Notes under the pieces: model-generated
Seen by the model: the letters and a program-made list of their open reading frames with translations, nothing else
Told to the model about the DNA's origin: nothing
Database searches by the model: none
Shown here: one piece after another, positions 37,573 through 47,183 of the stretch
Numbering within the stretch: position 1 is the stretch's first letter
How the letters are laid out: every line of letters starts with the position of its first letter
Position numbers and translations under genes: made by a program
Assembly: GCF_003097315.1 (NCBI RefSeq)
Contig: NZ_QDDL01000004.1
Location: 310,001-374,000 of the forward strand
Source of the DNA: Pelagibaculum spongiae
Lineage (GTDB): Bacteria > Pseudomonadota > Gammaproteobacteria > Enterobacterales > Pelagibaculaceae
Direction of reading: 5' to 3'
Length of the DNA: 64,000 bases

Positions 37573-39093
37573 TTAGAAAAATCCCAGCGGATTAATATCG
37601 TAACTCACCAGCATGTTCTTGGTTTGCTGATAATGCTCCAGTGCCATTTTGTGGGTTTCGCGGCCAACGCCAGATTTTTTATAACCGCCAAATGCCGCAT
37701 GTGCCGGATAAGCGTGATAACAATTCATCCAGATACGCCCAGCCTGAATGCCCCGCCCCATTCGATAAGCTAGGTTGGTATCTCGACTCCAGACACCGGC
37801 ACCCAAACCAAATTCAGTATCGTTAGCCACGGCGAGCGCTTCCGCTTCAGTTTTGAATGTAGTGACACCCACCACTGGGCCAAAGATTTCTTCCTGAAAC
37901 ACCCGCATTTCATTGGTGCCTTTTAGCAAGGTCGGTTCGATGTAAAAACCTTTTTCAAACCCTTCACCTACCTTTGCTTCACCACCACCGATTAAAACTT
38001 CTGCGCCTTCTTTTTTACCTAGCTCCAGATAACGCAATATTTTCTGATGCTGTTCCATGGAAGCCTGAGCGCCGACCATCACTTCGGTATCTAGTGGGTT
38101 ACCACGCTTGATCTCAGCTGCGCGTTTGACCACCATCGCCATGAATTCATCATAAATATCTTCATGAACTAATGCCCGCGATGGGCAAGTACACACTTCT
38201 CCCTGATTAAAAAATGCTAGCACCAAACCTTCTACGCATTTGCTGACATACTCATCTTCAAAATCCATCACATCTTTAAAGTAAATATTCGGGGACTTGC
38301 CACCTAGTTCTACCGTGGATGGAATAATGTTTTTAGCGGCACAACTGAGGATTTGTGAACCGACCGGCGTAGAACCTGTGAAAGCAATTTTGGCAATCCG
38401 CTTGCTACTGGCCAACGCTTGACCGGCTTCCTTACCAAATCCATTAACAATATTGAGTACACCGGCAGGCAACAGATCGCCGATAATTTCCATCAGCACC
38501 AGAATCGACATTGGAGTTTGTTCTGCTGGCTTTAACACCACACAATTACCGGCCGCTAATGCCGGGCCTAGCTTCCAAGCCGCCATTAGGATTGGGAAAT
38601 TCCATGGAATAATTTGGCCGACCACACCTAATGGCTCATGGAAATGATAAGAAACCGTGTGCTCATCAATTTCACCCAAGCTACCTTCTTGGGCACGCAA
38701 GCAACCGGCAAAGTATCTAAAGTGGTCAGCCGCCAGTGGAATATCTGCCGCTAGGGTTTCACGAACCGCCTTGCCGTTATCCCATGTTTCAGTCACGGCC
38801 AGTAATTCGAGGTTCTGTTCGATTCGATCGGCAATTTTTAATAGTAGGTTGGAGCGTTCAGTAACAGAGGTCTTGCCCCAACTGTCTTTGACTTTATGCG
38901 CGGCATCTAATGCAAGATTGATATCATCGGCATTTGAGCGAGGAATCTGACAAATAACACTGCCGTTAACCGGCGTAACATTATCGAAATATTGCCCACT
39001 AACAGGCGCAACCCACTCGCCACCAATATAATTTTCATAACGAGGTTTAAGGCTGACTACTGAACCTGAGGTATTCGGATTTTCATAAATCAA
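37573..39093 (-). CDS. aldB: NAD(P)-dependent aldehyde dehydrogenase, AldB/ExaC type
   Basis: The enzyme oxidises acetaldehyde or related short aldehydes to acids. The 506-residue protein contains NFIGGEW-like [15 protein letters not shown], the NAD-fold motif [10 protein letters not shown], catalytic Glu in ELGGKSPN and catalytic Cys in [12 protein letters not shown], and ends [12 protein letters not shown], as AldB/ExaC/AcoD do. The start is taken as TTG at 39093, with AGGAG seven bases upstream; no ATG fits. It is convergent with ubiV. The AraC regulator at 42428 could control it, but a large gene intervenes. Confidence 0.92.
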   Translation of the reverse strand: MIYENPNTSGSVVSLKPRYENYIGGEWVAPVSGQYFDNVTPVNGSVICQIPRSNADDINLALDAAHKVKDSWGKTSVTERSNLLLKIADRIEQNLELLAVTETWDNGKAVRETLAADIPLAADHFRYFAGCLRAQEGSLGEIDEHTVSYHFHEPLGVVGQIIPWNFPILMAAWKLGPALAAGNCVVLKPAEQTPMSILVLMEIIGDLLPAGVLNIVNGFGKEAGQALASSKRIAKIAFTGSTPVGSQILSCAAKNIIPSTVELGGKSPNIYFKDVMDFEDEYVSKCVEGLVLAFFNQGEVCTCPSRALVHEDIYDEFMAMVVKRAAEIKRGNPLDTEVMVGAQASMEQHQKILRYLELGKKEGAEVLIGGGEAKVGEGFEKGFYIEPTLLKGTNEMRVFQEEIFGPVVGVTTFKTEAEALAVANDTEFGLGAGVWSRDTNLAYRMGRGIQAGRIWMNCYHAYPAHAAFGGYKKSGVGRETHKMALEHYQQTKNMLVSYDINPLGFF

Positions 39094-39625
39094 TGTTCTG
39101 CTCCTCAATTATTATTTTATAAAAGCACAACCTTTTGCTGCAGCGCGACATAAAACCTATCACTTAGGTTTCAGTTATTTAAAAGCTGTACTAAAAAATT
39201 CATTCGAAACAAACCAGCAATATAAAAAACTCAATGAGTTAAATAGAAGCTGCTTTGAAAACATCTTTTTGATCTTTATCGAATTGTATCCACGCCACCA
39301 CTAGACATACTTGCCCATCAATCTAATAAATTTGACTGTGAGTGTTTGCTTTATGCTCAGCCGTGCATTTTGGAAACAACAAGACTAACGGATGACTCAA
39401 GAAGATCATCGCGATGTGGTATTGACAGTAATCTATTGATATTATGCTATATTTTTTAATTAATATTGTTCGTGTATGAATACAGAAAGTATCGACCCAT
39501 TCACCTCGCTTCCCTCACTGCAGACTCAATTTCTCGCTCTGTCAAGATAGTTATCTCTTTCGGATGCCACAGTGCAGTACCTCCTTTTAGTTCAGGCGAT
39601 GGGTTTTATTCTAAAGGCATCTAAA
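39094..39625. other. Intergenic gap between aldehyde dehydrogenase and the secreted protein gene
   Basis: No gene is seen in these 532 bases. A weak FNR-like site (TTGAT CTTT ATCGA, 39269-39282) is about 175 bases before the dehydrogenase and matches on only nine of ten positions. Promoters for both divergent genes must lie here. Confidence 0.35.
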
Positions 39626-42058
39626 ATGAAAAATTTAAAACTCACCGCTCAAACTATCTGCTCCGCACTACTTTTTTTCTGCATCGGTCTTACTTCGCCA
39701 TCATCCTTTGCCCTAGAGCAGGTGATTATCGAACAAGATGATGAATCTACTGCCAATGGACATATTGACTACTCAGGCAGCTGGCATCGAGACGAGAATA
39801 CTTGGTCCGACACCACGGGGGCTTACGTTAACATTCGGTTTAACGGAACAAGCATTGTGGTAAACGGAATCAAAGGCCCAGATCAAGGCATTATGGACGT
39901 TTATTTGGATGGGGTTTTTCTGCGTAGTGAAGACAATAACGCTCCAAGAGATCGCAACGCATTCATTTTTTCTGAGCCCAAAATCAGTGGCGGCGAGCAT
40001 ATATTAAAACTTGTTGTGACTGGAAAAAAAGCGCCAGAAGGAACGGGAACAAAAATCACCATTCGAAATGTGGCCTACACCAAAGATGACACTCTGGTTG
40101 TTGATGCGTTTAAGATGACACAAATCCCAAATAGTGAGTTGAGCATTCAGGCAACTTCCAGCGCCAATGATAGCGGCATTGCCAATGCATTCGATGGTGA
40201 CAGCGCTACGCACTGGGTCGCTAATTCAACAGAAAATCAAACTATTGATATAGATTTAGGACACCAATACCTAGTCGGAAAAATCGGCATGATCCCCGAC
40301 ATCAATCAGTTAACCCAAGGGCGACTGCGTAAGATTTCGCTCTATACCAGCGATGACGGTGTGAATTATGTGAGATCTCTAGATGATGTCGCCTTCGGAA
40401 GTAATGAATGGACTGGACGCCAAGCAGCTATAAACGCTGGCTTTGCGCCATCCACAGACCAAATATTTTATTATCTGCACCTACCTGAACCGAGGCGTGC
40501 TAGGTATCTACGATTGGCCATACATTCAACCTGGAATGGCGTGGCTCGCGTCGCTGATTTCAAACTGTATCGATATATCGAACCGGCTAAGCCCTACTCT
40601 CCTAAAACCTTCAAGCTGCCGATATTTCAGCAAAATGTTTACGGAGATATTTCCCATGGGCAAAAAGTATTAATTGAAAAGGGGCTACAGGTCCAAGCTT
40701 GGATACCTATTGAAGGATCAGGTAGGCGGGAACTGTCACGCGAGGATTTTGACCGACTAAATATTACTGGCGTTGCAAATTATAGTCAGCGCTCTCTTTA
40801 CCCAGAAAATTTTCTATCAAGAAATCCTGACCTACTTTGGTCAGCTGCAAAATTCCCCTTTGGAAACAGCAAACTGACTGCACTACCTCCAACAACAGGC
40901 GACAGCCCTCTTATTCCACAGGCTCTAATTGACAACCTCAGCAAAGGCGTCAGCATTTGCCTAGGAGATGAGCAAGAGTACGGTGATTTAATTCAGCGTA
41001 GAAATACTCTAGCTTGGTTTGAATATGCCCGATCGCATTTTCCAGATCAGATTATCCATACCAATCAGGTTGAAGGTCAGTTTCGATCAATAGCGGACTG
41101 GGAGCATTACATGACTAATGCTGAGCCAGACATGCTGACTTATGACTATTACGTCTACTCATCTTCAGGGCGTGACGAAGATGTCCCCTACCTCGCTTTA
41201 AAAAATATGAATGGCCCACGCAAATATGCATCATTAGGCGTGGATCTTACTGGCAACAAACCTATCCCATTTGGTTTGTATCTCGGCGCCTACAAAACCG
41301 GCGGCAATTCATACGCAGAGGGATGGTACGAATTTACTGAGTCCCAGAAAAAATTCATTCCATTTATTGCCATGGCCGCTGGAGCCAAATGGTTCAGTCT
41401 GTTTAGAGTGGAATATGACAAGTATGGAAGCTTCCTATTCGGCGAAGATGGCTGGCCTACCCATCATTTTTTTGAGTATGCAAACATCTTTAAACAGATG
41501 CGAAATTTAGGACCTCATCTGGTTCGGCTTCAGAACATCGACTTAGCCGTAGTATCAGGCCAAACACTTGAGCTGACAGATGGCGTGAAAAATATAGTAG
41601 ATAACGATCTACCCGGGCGATTTAATAATGGTTATTTTCAGTTTGGTGATTGGAGTCGCGATCGCAATCCGTCATATCACATAGAAAGCGTGACAGTAGT
41701 AAACCCGGAAACAGTAAATAATGGATTAGCACAAGATGTATTTATCGGCTATTTCGACCTGCTTCCCAATCTATCCGAACAGCAACTGTCATTTTTTTCC
41801 AGTCAAGCACCTAAATATTTTATGGTGGTTAATGGACAAACTTCAGGCAATGGACGAACTTTCAAAGCGCAATTCGGTAGTTCTAAAGAGACAAAGCAAA
41901 ATATCAGACTAGTGTTTTCACAAAGCGGAACGCTAAAGAAGGTCAACAAAAATACTGGCGCATCCGAAACGGTTCCCTTAATCGCCATTGATGGCGGGTA
42001 TGAGCTAAACCTGTCGATTGGCGGTGGCGACGGAGAGCTATTCTTTTGGCAAGAGTAG
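39626..42058 (+). CDS. Secreted protein with F5/8-type C domain and glycosidase-like C-terminal part
   Basis: This 810-residue exported protein begins with a Sec signal peptide (MKNLKLTAQTICSALLFFC..., cleavage after SSFA near residue 30). Residues about 35-150 form a beta-rich carbohydrate-binding-like domain (DYSGSWHRDENTWSDT, VYLDGVF). Residues about 165-310 are a discoidin-like F5/8C domain (FDGDSATHWVA, LRKISLYTSDDG, RARYLRLAIHS). The rest resembles a TIM-barrel glycosidase region with acidic-aromatic motifs (CLGDEQEYGDL, YDYYVYSSS). The exact GH family is not recognised. ATG with AAAGG at eight bases. A role in binding or cutting extracellular polysaccharide is inferred. Confidence 0.75.
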   Translation: MKNLKLTAQTICSALLFFCIGLTSPSSFALEQVIIEQDDESTANGHIDYSGSWHRDENTWSDTTGAYVNIRFNGTSIVVNGIKGPDQGIMDVYLDGVFLRSEDNNAPRDRNAFIFSEPKISGGEHILKLVVTGKKAPEGTGTKITIRNVAYTKDDTLVVDAFKMTQIPNSELSIQATSSANDSGIANAFDGDSATHWVANSTENQTIDIDLGHQYLVGKIGMIPDINQLTQGRLRKISLYTSDDGVNYVRSLDDVAFGSNEWTGRQAAINAGFAPSTDQIFYYLHLPEPRRARYLRLAIHSTWNGVARVADFKLYRYIEPAKPYSPKTFKLPIFQQNVYGDISHGQKVLIEKGLQVQAWIPIEGSGRRELSREDFDRLNITGVANYSQRSLYPENFLSRNPDLLWSAAKFPFGNSKLTALPPTTGDSPLIPQALIDNLSKGVSICLGDEQEYGDLIQRRNTLAWFEYARSHFPDQIIHTNQVEGQFRSIADWEHYMTNAEPDMLTYDYYVYSSSGRDEDVPYLALKNMNGPRKYASLGVDLTGNKPIPFGLYLGAYKTGGNSYAEGWYEFTESQKKFIPFIAMAAGAKWFSLFRVEYDKYGSFLFGEDGWPTHHFFEYANIFKQMRNLGPHLVRLQNIDLAVVSGQTLELTDGVKNIVDNDLPGRFNNGYFQFGDWSRDRNPSYHIESVTVVNPETVNNGLAQDVFIGYFDLLPNLSEQQLSFFSSQAPKYFMVVNGQTSGNGRTFKAQFGSSKETKQNIRLVFSQSGTLKKVNKNTGASETVPLIAIDGGYELNLSIGGGDGELFFWQE

Positions 42059-42427
42059 TTGGCGCGCACTGCTGATGGCTTAATATCTAAATTAAACAAT
42101 CCACTATCTAACTATTTACATCTAAACAAAGGGTGACCTGTTGATAGCAGGCCACCCTTTTACAATTTGCCCGCAAACGCCGCAAACCAAGCACGACCTG
42201 ATATTTCTTAATGCTCTAAAGTCGCTAATTATCTACATCTTTGAAGCAAAAGTGACATTTCTCCACACTAGAGAAAACCTTCTGTCGTTACGCCGATTAA
42301 TTCAAGTAAAAAGGCCGGGTTAGATCTGTTCAGATAAACATCTATTTATGGTTATCAAGCATACCAATGAAGTGGCCGCCAACAAGGCTTACTTTAAAAA
42401 CAAAACGTTTAACTGGCAGAATAAAAT
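42059..42427. other. Gap holding a terminator; otherwise featureless
   Basis: Apart from the terminator at 42128-42161, these 369 bases hold nothing recognisable. The final part must contain the promoter of the AraC-family gene. Confidence 0.5.
42128..42161 (+). terminator. Intrinsic terminator after the secreted-protein gene
   Basis: AAAGGGTG plus CCTG pair with CAGG plus CACCCTTTT (one internal mismatch), ending in a short T-run. Confidence 0.8.
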
Positions 42428-43330
42428 ATGCTGAGAAAAAATACTGGTTTAAAAAAATTGATAGAAAATCAGACAGCTTTTATTGGGCCTGAGTCAGAGC
42501 TCAGTATTTACGATACTTATCAGCAGATTGAAAAAGTCCCTTTTAAAGCGGACGAGCTGCTGTTTTGCGGCATGATTAGTGGAAAAAAGCTGATTCACCA
42601 TAATCAATTGAAGTTAAATTCTGTTCCGCAAGTATTTATTCCCCACGAAAGTTTTATTATTGCACCGCAACAAAACATTGAAATTGATTTTCCTGATGCC
42701 GACTTACAGTCGCCCACCTCCTGCCTGACGATTGAAATTAGTCGAGAAAAAGTAAACCGTATTGCCGAGCAGCTTAACCACCACCAGCTATCATCTGATA
42801 ACTGCTACAACTGGCAGCAGCAAAAAACTTTGCACCTCCACCATACAACCGCGACTCAAAAACTATTAGAACGCTTAGCAAAAGTGTTCAGTGAGAATCA
42901 TCAGGATCGAAGTTTTTTAATCGATTTGGGCGTTTCAGAATTAGTCATGCGGCTACTTCGACACCAGCATGCCGATTTTTTACTCAGCCATAGCCAGCAA
43001 CAGCCGGATCACAACGGGTTAAATGCCGCGATTGATTACATTGAAAATCATATCGAAAAACCGATAGATATCGATCAATTAGGAAAGATTAGCTGCATGA
43101 GTCGCAGCAACTTGTTTAAGGTCTTCCGTGAAAAACTGCAGATGACCCCTTGTGAATTTCAGCGATTAATCCGACTCAATAAAGCCAAGCAACTGCTAAA
43201 CAAAGGCACCCGAGTAACCGATGTTTGCTTTCGATTGGGCTTTAACAACCCCAGCCATTTCAGTCGACTGTTCAAAGGTTTTTTTGGTTTATCACCAAAG
43301 GCTTTTCAGCAAAACACACTGCATAGCTAG
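42428..43330 (+). CDS. AraC-family transcriptional regulator
   Basis: This 300-residue DNA-binding protein has an N-terminal ligand-sensing domain of the AraC_N type (residues about 25-190). The C-terminal double helix-turn-helix is clear: IDQLGKISCMSRSNLFKVFRE near residue 217 and VTDVCFRLGFNNPSHFSRLFK near residue 262, followed by GLSPKAF. Regulators of this class often stand near AldB/ExaC-type dehydrogenases, but here the neighbours are a secreted protein and a permease, so the target is unknown. Confidence 0.92.
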   Translation: MLRKNTGLKKLIENQTAFIGPESELSIYDTYQQIEKVPFKADELLFCGMISGKKLIHHNQLKLNSVPQVFIPHESFIIAPQQNIEIDFPDADLQSPTSCLTIEISREKVNRIAEQLNHHQLSSDNCYNWQQQKTLHLHHTTATQKLLERLAKVFSENHQDRSFLIDLGVSELVMRLLRHQHADFLLSHSQQQPDHNGLNAAIDYIENHIEKPIDIDQLGKISCMSRSNLFKVFREKLQMTPCEFQRLIRLNKAKQLLNKGTRVTDVCFRLGFNNPSHFSRLFKGFFGLSPKAFQQNTLHS

Positions 43331-43486
43331 CGCTTTAATTATCATCCCACACAACTTGGCTGTTAGGTTATATCTCAACGCGTCTACAACTAAAGCCGTC
43401 TTTATCTCGTTTGGTAAAAAGCATAATTTCAAGATAAGCAAGCTAACAAGTGCATTCCTCAGCATTTGAATTTCCTGGAGATCTCG

Positions 43487-44233
43487 TTGCCCGACCTACT
43501 TTTTCCCACACCACTCACTGGTTGGGTGATTGTCTTGCTAGTACTGATTGCTGCAATGACCTCTACCATGACCGCAGCAGTCGGTGCCGGTGGCGGCTTA
43601 TTAATGTTGGTGGTACTGATCTGGTTTTTACCTGCTGAAGTAGTTATTCCGGTACATGCGATTGTTCAGCTAGGTTCGAATAGCGGCCGCTTATATTTAC
43701 AAAGAAAACATCTTGATATTCAATTGATTGGTCGATTTTCTTCAGGTGCTTTAATTGGTACTGCACTCGGCGGATTATTATTAATTGCCTTTGCATTGGA
43801 AGATCAAAGCTGGTTGATCAGCTTTTTTGTATTGTGGTTGCTGTGGCTGCCGAGTAAATATCGCTTTCCACTAAAAATTCCATTCTCAATGGTTGGTAGC
43901 AGCACCAGCTTTCTTTCAGTGTTTGTCGGTGCAACCGGGCCTTTGGTTGGCGCATTTATTAGCCGTATGTCGCTAAAAAAAGCACAAACCAGCGCACTAT
44001 TTGCCGGCGCAATGAGTGTTCAACATGGTTTGAAACTGATTTTATTTGGGCTAGTAGGCTTTGCTTTTCAACAATGGATTGGCTTATGCCTGCTGATGAT
44101 TAGTAGCGGTTTTATTGGCACTCAACTTGGCCTGAAATTACAAAACCGATTGCCTGAGCAACGGTTCAAGCAGATCTTTCGCTGGATGCTGACATTGCTA
44201 GCGCTGGAAATGCTAATTAGTCATTTTTGGTAA
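43487..44233 (+). CDS. TauE/SafE (TSUP) family membrane permease
   Basis: This 248-residue integral membrane protein has about eight hydrophobic segments. TAAVGAGGGLLML near the N-terminus and GATGPLVGAFI in the second half are the paired TSUP motifs. The family exports sulfite, sulfonates or other organic anions; the substrate here is unknown. The start is a TTG with GGAG six bases upstream. It lies about 155 bases after the AraC-family gene on the same strand and may be regulated by it. Confidence 0.88.
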   Translation: MPDLLFPTPLTGWVIVLLVLIAAMTSTMTAAVGAGGGLLMLVVLIWFLPAEVVIPVHAIVQLGSNSGRLYLQRKHLDIQLIGRFSSGALIGTALGGLLLIAFALEDQSWLISFFVLWLLWLPSKYRFPLKIPFSMVGSSTSFLSVFVGATGPLVGAFISRMSLKKAQTSALFAGAMSVQHGLKLILFGLVGFAFQQWIGLCLLMISSGFIGTQLGLKLQNRLPEQRFKQIFRWMLTLLALEMLISHFW

Positions 44234-44298
44234 AGCTTTTCCGAAAACTGTTGTGGCTCGTCGTAGCATTGATACAACTTACAATTCATCAACTATTT

Positions 44299-44461
44299 CC
44301 TTGTAAATACACGCACCGGCATCCTGCCTCCTTGCGATATACATTACGTCCTTGTAAATACACGCACCGGCATCCTGCCTCCTTGCGATATACATTACGT
44401 CCTTGTAAATACACGCATCGGCATCCTGCCTCCTTGCGATATACATTACGTCCTTGTAAAT
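44299..44461. repeat. 51-bp tandem repeat array, 3 units plus 10 bases
   Basis: CCTTGTAAAT occurs at 44299, 44350, 44401 and 44452, a strict 51-base period. The units are identical except for one C-to-T change in the third. The reverse complement matches the 50-bp array at 13216-13383 over most of the unit, sharing the core GGAGGCAGGATGCCGGTGCG. It lies between the convergent TauE/SafE and napC genes and abuts the napC terminator. Confidence 0.95.
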
Positions 44462-44496
44462 AAAACGGGCGGCACCCGAAGATTGCCGCCCGTTTT
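44462..44496. terminator. Terminator of the nap operon
   Basis: AAAACGGGCGGCA pairs exactly with TGCCGCCCGTTTT around a nine-base loop, 20 bases beyond the napC stop codon on the minus strand; the repeat array abuts it. Confidence 0.9.
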
Positions 44497-44516
44497 ATTC
44501 CAGCCGATAGTAAAGT

Positions 44517-45095
44517 TTACTTCCAGCCTTCTACACCAGACATGTCTGGTAATTGGTGGGCAATACCCTTGTGACAATCGATGCAGGTATTTCCGTCATC
44601 AATTGCTTTTTGGTGGACCTTGCCTGAACGGGATTCTTGCATGGTGAAGTCCATGAATTCAAAGTTGTGACAGTTACGACACTCTTGAGAATCATTGGCT
44701 TCCATCCGAGACCATTCGTTTTGCGCCATGCTTAAACGGTGTTCGTTGAACTTTTCACGAGTATCGATCTTGCCGGTCAACTTACCCCACACTTCCTTCG
44801 AAGCCTGGATTTTCCGGATGATCTTATCAGTCCAATTTTTTGGTACGTGACAATCTGGACAAGTCGCCCGAACACCCGAACGATTCGAATAGTGAATCGT
44901 TGTTTTGTATTCCTCGAATACGTTTTCTCTCATCTCGTGACAGCCAACGCAGAATTGCTCCTGGTTAGTTGCTTCCATTCCGGTATTGAAACCACCCCAA
45001 AAGATGATTCCTGCAACAAAGCCACCAATTAACAGTGTGCCTAATGCGATCCGGGATGGACTGGCGAGCTTAGAGATTATGCCTTTAATGCTCAT
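44517..45095 (-). CDS. napC: Periplasmic nitrate reductase tetraheme cytochrome NapC
   Basis: NapC is a membrane-anchored NapC/NirT-family quinol dehydrogenase that passes electrons to NapB. The 192-residue protein has one N-terminal membrane anchor ([18 protein letters not shown]) and four CxxCH heme sites: CVGCH, CPDCH, CRNCH and CIDCH. It is last in the operon, 18 bases after napB. Confidence 0.97.
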   Translation of the reverse strand: MSIKGIISKLASPSRIALGTLLIGGFVAGIIFWGGFNTGMEATNQEQFCVGCHEMRENVFEEYKTTIHYSNRSGVRATCPDCHVPKNWTDKIIRKIQASKEVWGKLTGKIDTREKFNEHRLSMAQNEWSRMEANDSQECRNCHNFEFMDFTMQESRSGKVHQKAIDDGNTCIDCHKGIAHQLPDMSGVEGWK

Positions 45096-45113
45096 TACAC
45101 AGTCCTCTGGAGC

Positions 45114-45548
45114 TTATTGCTTGTCAGCCGATTTGAAAGTATTTTCAATGATCGGTGCTGCATCAGATTGCGGCACGTGACACTGCAAGCAGAAATAACG
45201 ACGCGGTGAAACATCGGCCAAAACTTGATCATCACGATTTTCAAAGTGAGTGATACTAATTTTGGTTGCGCCGTATTTGCGATAAGTTTTCCAGCTATGA
45301 CACTGCAAGCACTTATTGCTTTTCAAATCGATTTTGTAGCCACGAATTCTGTGAGGAATTAGTGGCGGCTGGTGGGTAAAGTTCAGACCAAAACCACCGT
45401 CGATTTCAACGTTCTTGCGTGGGTGCTCAGCAATGTTATTTTCATCAGTTGCTGTATCACCGCGTAACGAAGTCACTTCAGCTGTCGCACTTACGCCGAT
45501 CAGCATAAGCACCACCGCCAAAGCTGCGGTGAAAGATTTAAATTTCAT
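45114..45548 (-). CDS. napB: Periplasmic nitrate reductase diheme cytochrome NapB
   Basis: NapB is the small electron-transfer subunit that reduces NapA in the periplasm. From the ATG at 45548 the 144-residue precursor has a Sec signal peptide (MKFKSFTAALAVVLMLIG) and two CLQCH heme sites, near residues 80 and 120. It overlaps the end of napH by four bases (ATGA), indicating translational coupling. Confidence 0.96.
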   Translation of the reverse strand: MKFKSFTAALAVVLMLIGVSATAEVTSLRGDTATDENNIAEHPRKNVEIDGGFGLNFTHQPPLIPHRIRGYKIDLKSNKCLQCHSWKTYRKYGATKISITHFENRDDQVLADVSPRRYFCLQCHVPQSDAAPIIENTFKSADKQ

Positions 45549-46399
45549 GACCTTTTCTCCAATCGAATGGCGTATTTGAAAACCCCTTTGGCACACACAT
45601 CCAAGCAGCGACCACAATTGGTACAACTACCTGTATCAATCACAGGTCCATGATTATTGATGCCTTTAAGTACCGGTTTTAAAATCCGCGGTTCAGGGCA
45701 AATTTTGTAACAATCCATGCAGTCATCACACGCTTCGCGCTTGACTGCACTGATGCGTAAAAAACTGAATTTTCCAAGAAGTCCGTAAAAAGCGCCGACT
45801 GGACACAAATGCCCGCACCAGCCATTTTTGCTCACCAGCAAATCAAACAGAAAAATAAGACCGATCAATCCCCAGCCCCAACCCAGTCCAAATAGCAAAC
45901 CGCGACTAAACAACGTCACTGGATTAACTAATTCCCAGACTAGAGAGCCCGTTGCCAGAGGCAGCGCTAACGCTAGCCCCAGTAACCAATAACGCAAATT
46001 GCTATCAATTCGCATTGAAGTGCGAATGTTTAGTTTACGTCTGAGCCAACTGGCTAAATCTGTGATCATATTGATCGGGCAGACCCAGCTGCAATAAACT
46101 CGGCCACCTACTAACAAGTAGAAAGCCATCACCAGTCCGGCACCAATCAAAGCCGTTACATCAGGCCAATGACCTGCAGTAAGCGACTGTCCCAGTACCA
46201 TAGGGTCAGTTAATGGAATCGTATCAAGCAATAAACTGGAAGACATATTGCCTTCAATCAACCAGACACCTACCAAAGGGCCAATCAGAAACAGTGTTAA
46301 TACTGCAATCTGACTCACTCTTCTTAGCACCAGCCATTGATGGGCAGCCCACCAACCGTCTTGCTCGAGTCTTTCTTTTCCTGGTATTAAATTAGCCAT
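45545..46399 (-). CDS. napH: Quinol dehydrogenase membrane component NapH
   Basis: NapH is an integral membrane ferredoxin-type protein that, with NapG, takes electrons from ubiquinol. The 284-residue protein has four to five hydrophobic segments, a CxxxCP motif in the membrane part (YCSWVCPIN; GHLCPVG) and two C-terminal [4Fe-4S] sites (CDDCMDCYKICP and CTNCGRCLDVC). It starts inside the last codon of napG (one-base overlap). Confidence 0.95.
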   Translation of the reverse strand: MANLIPGKERLEQDGWWAAHQWLVLRRVSQIAVLTLFLIGPLVGVWLIEGNMSSSLLLDTIPLTDPMVLGQSLTAGHWPDVTALIGAGLVMAFYLLVGGRVYCSWVCPINMITDLASWLRRKLNIRTSMRIDSNLRYWLLGLALALPLATGSLVWELVNPVTLFSRGLLFGLGWGWGLIGLIFLFDLLVSKNGWCGHLCPVGAFYGLLGKFSFLRISAVKREACDDCMDCYKICPEPRILKPVLKGINNHGPVIDTGSCTNCGRCLDVCAKGVFKYAIRLEKRS

Positions 46400-47148
46400 T
46401 ACTGAGCACTCCCTGGCATCCGGTCTGGAAGGTCTAGCATTTCAGGAACCAGGCTATGTCCTGCCTTTTCCTTCTCCTCCCAACCCAAACGATAGTGTTT
46501 ACCCAGTTGGCCTTTTGCTAGCGTAATTGGCATCACTTTGATTGCAGCTTGATCTAGTACACAGGCCTCTTCGCATTTGCCACAACCGGTGCAATATTCG
46601 GAATGCACGATCGGTATGAACTTAGCGTGAAAGCCAGTTCTTGTATTTCGCTGCATATCAAGCGTGATGGCCTCATCAATCAATGGACAAACCCGGTAAC
46701 ACACATCACAACGAAGACCTCGGTAGTTAAGGCAAGTTTCATGATCGATCAAAACCGCCAACCCTATTCGAGCATCCACAATGTCCTCCATCTGCCGGTC
46801 CAACGCATTGGTTGGGCAGTTTCGAACACAAGGAATGTCTTCACACATTTCACAGCTCGCTTTACGAGCTGTGAAATACGGTGTTCCCGTGGTCACCGGA
46901 TCAAATACTCGCCCCAGCTTCAAGATGTCGTAAGGACAATCTCGAACGCACATGCCGCAGCGAACGCAAGCTGAAAGAAAATCTTCTTCAGGCAATGCGC
47001 CCGGTGGTCGCAGTGCCAATGGATCTGCAACGCCACTTTTAGCGTGCATTGCCAGACCGAATCCCAACAAGCTTACGCCTGTTGCAGTTCGAGCCGACTG
47101 TTCCAAGAACTGACGTCGGGTAGATGATTTAGGTGACTTGTTATCCAT
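46399..47148 (-). CDS. napG: Ferredoxin-type protein NapG
   Basis: NapG is a periplasmic Fe/S protein partner of NapH. The 249-residue precursor has a Tat signal ([16 protein letters not shown]) and four Cys-rich [4Fe-4S] motifs, beginning [12 protein letters not shown], then [23 protein letters not shown] and [11 protein letters not shown]. It starts 35 bases after napA. Confidence 0.95.
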   Translation of the reverse strand: MDNKSPKSSTRRQFLEQSARTATGVSLLGFGLAMHAKSGVADPLALRPPGALPEEDFLSACVRCGMCVRDCPYDILKLGRVFDPVTTGTPYFTARKASCEMCEDIPCVRNCPTNALDRQMEDIVDARIGLAVLIDHETCLNYRGLRCDVCYRVCPLIDEAITLDMQRNTRTGFHAKFIPIVHSEYCTGCGKCEEACVLDQAAIKVMPITLAKGQLGKHYRLGWEEKEKAGHSLVPEMLDLPDRMPGSAQ

Positions 47149-47183
47149 TTCAGCGCTCCGAAGGCTTTAATGATCTTTTAAGA

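Noticed and set aside
42141-42323. 60-residue gene between the secreted protein and the AraC-family regulator
   Set aside because: The frame starts inside the terminator hairpin, lacks a ribosome binding site and shows no protein-like composition.
44227-44463. 78-residue coding frame across the second repeat array
   Set aside because: The frame exists only because the 51-base repeat unit is a multiple of three and lacks stops; the repetitive peptide has no ribosome binding site of note and the related 50-base array cannot keep frame.
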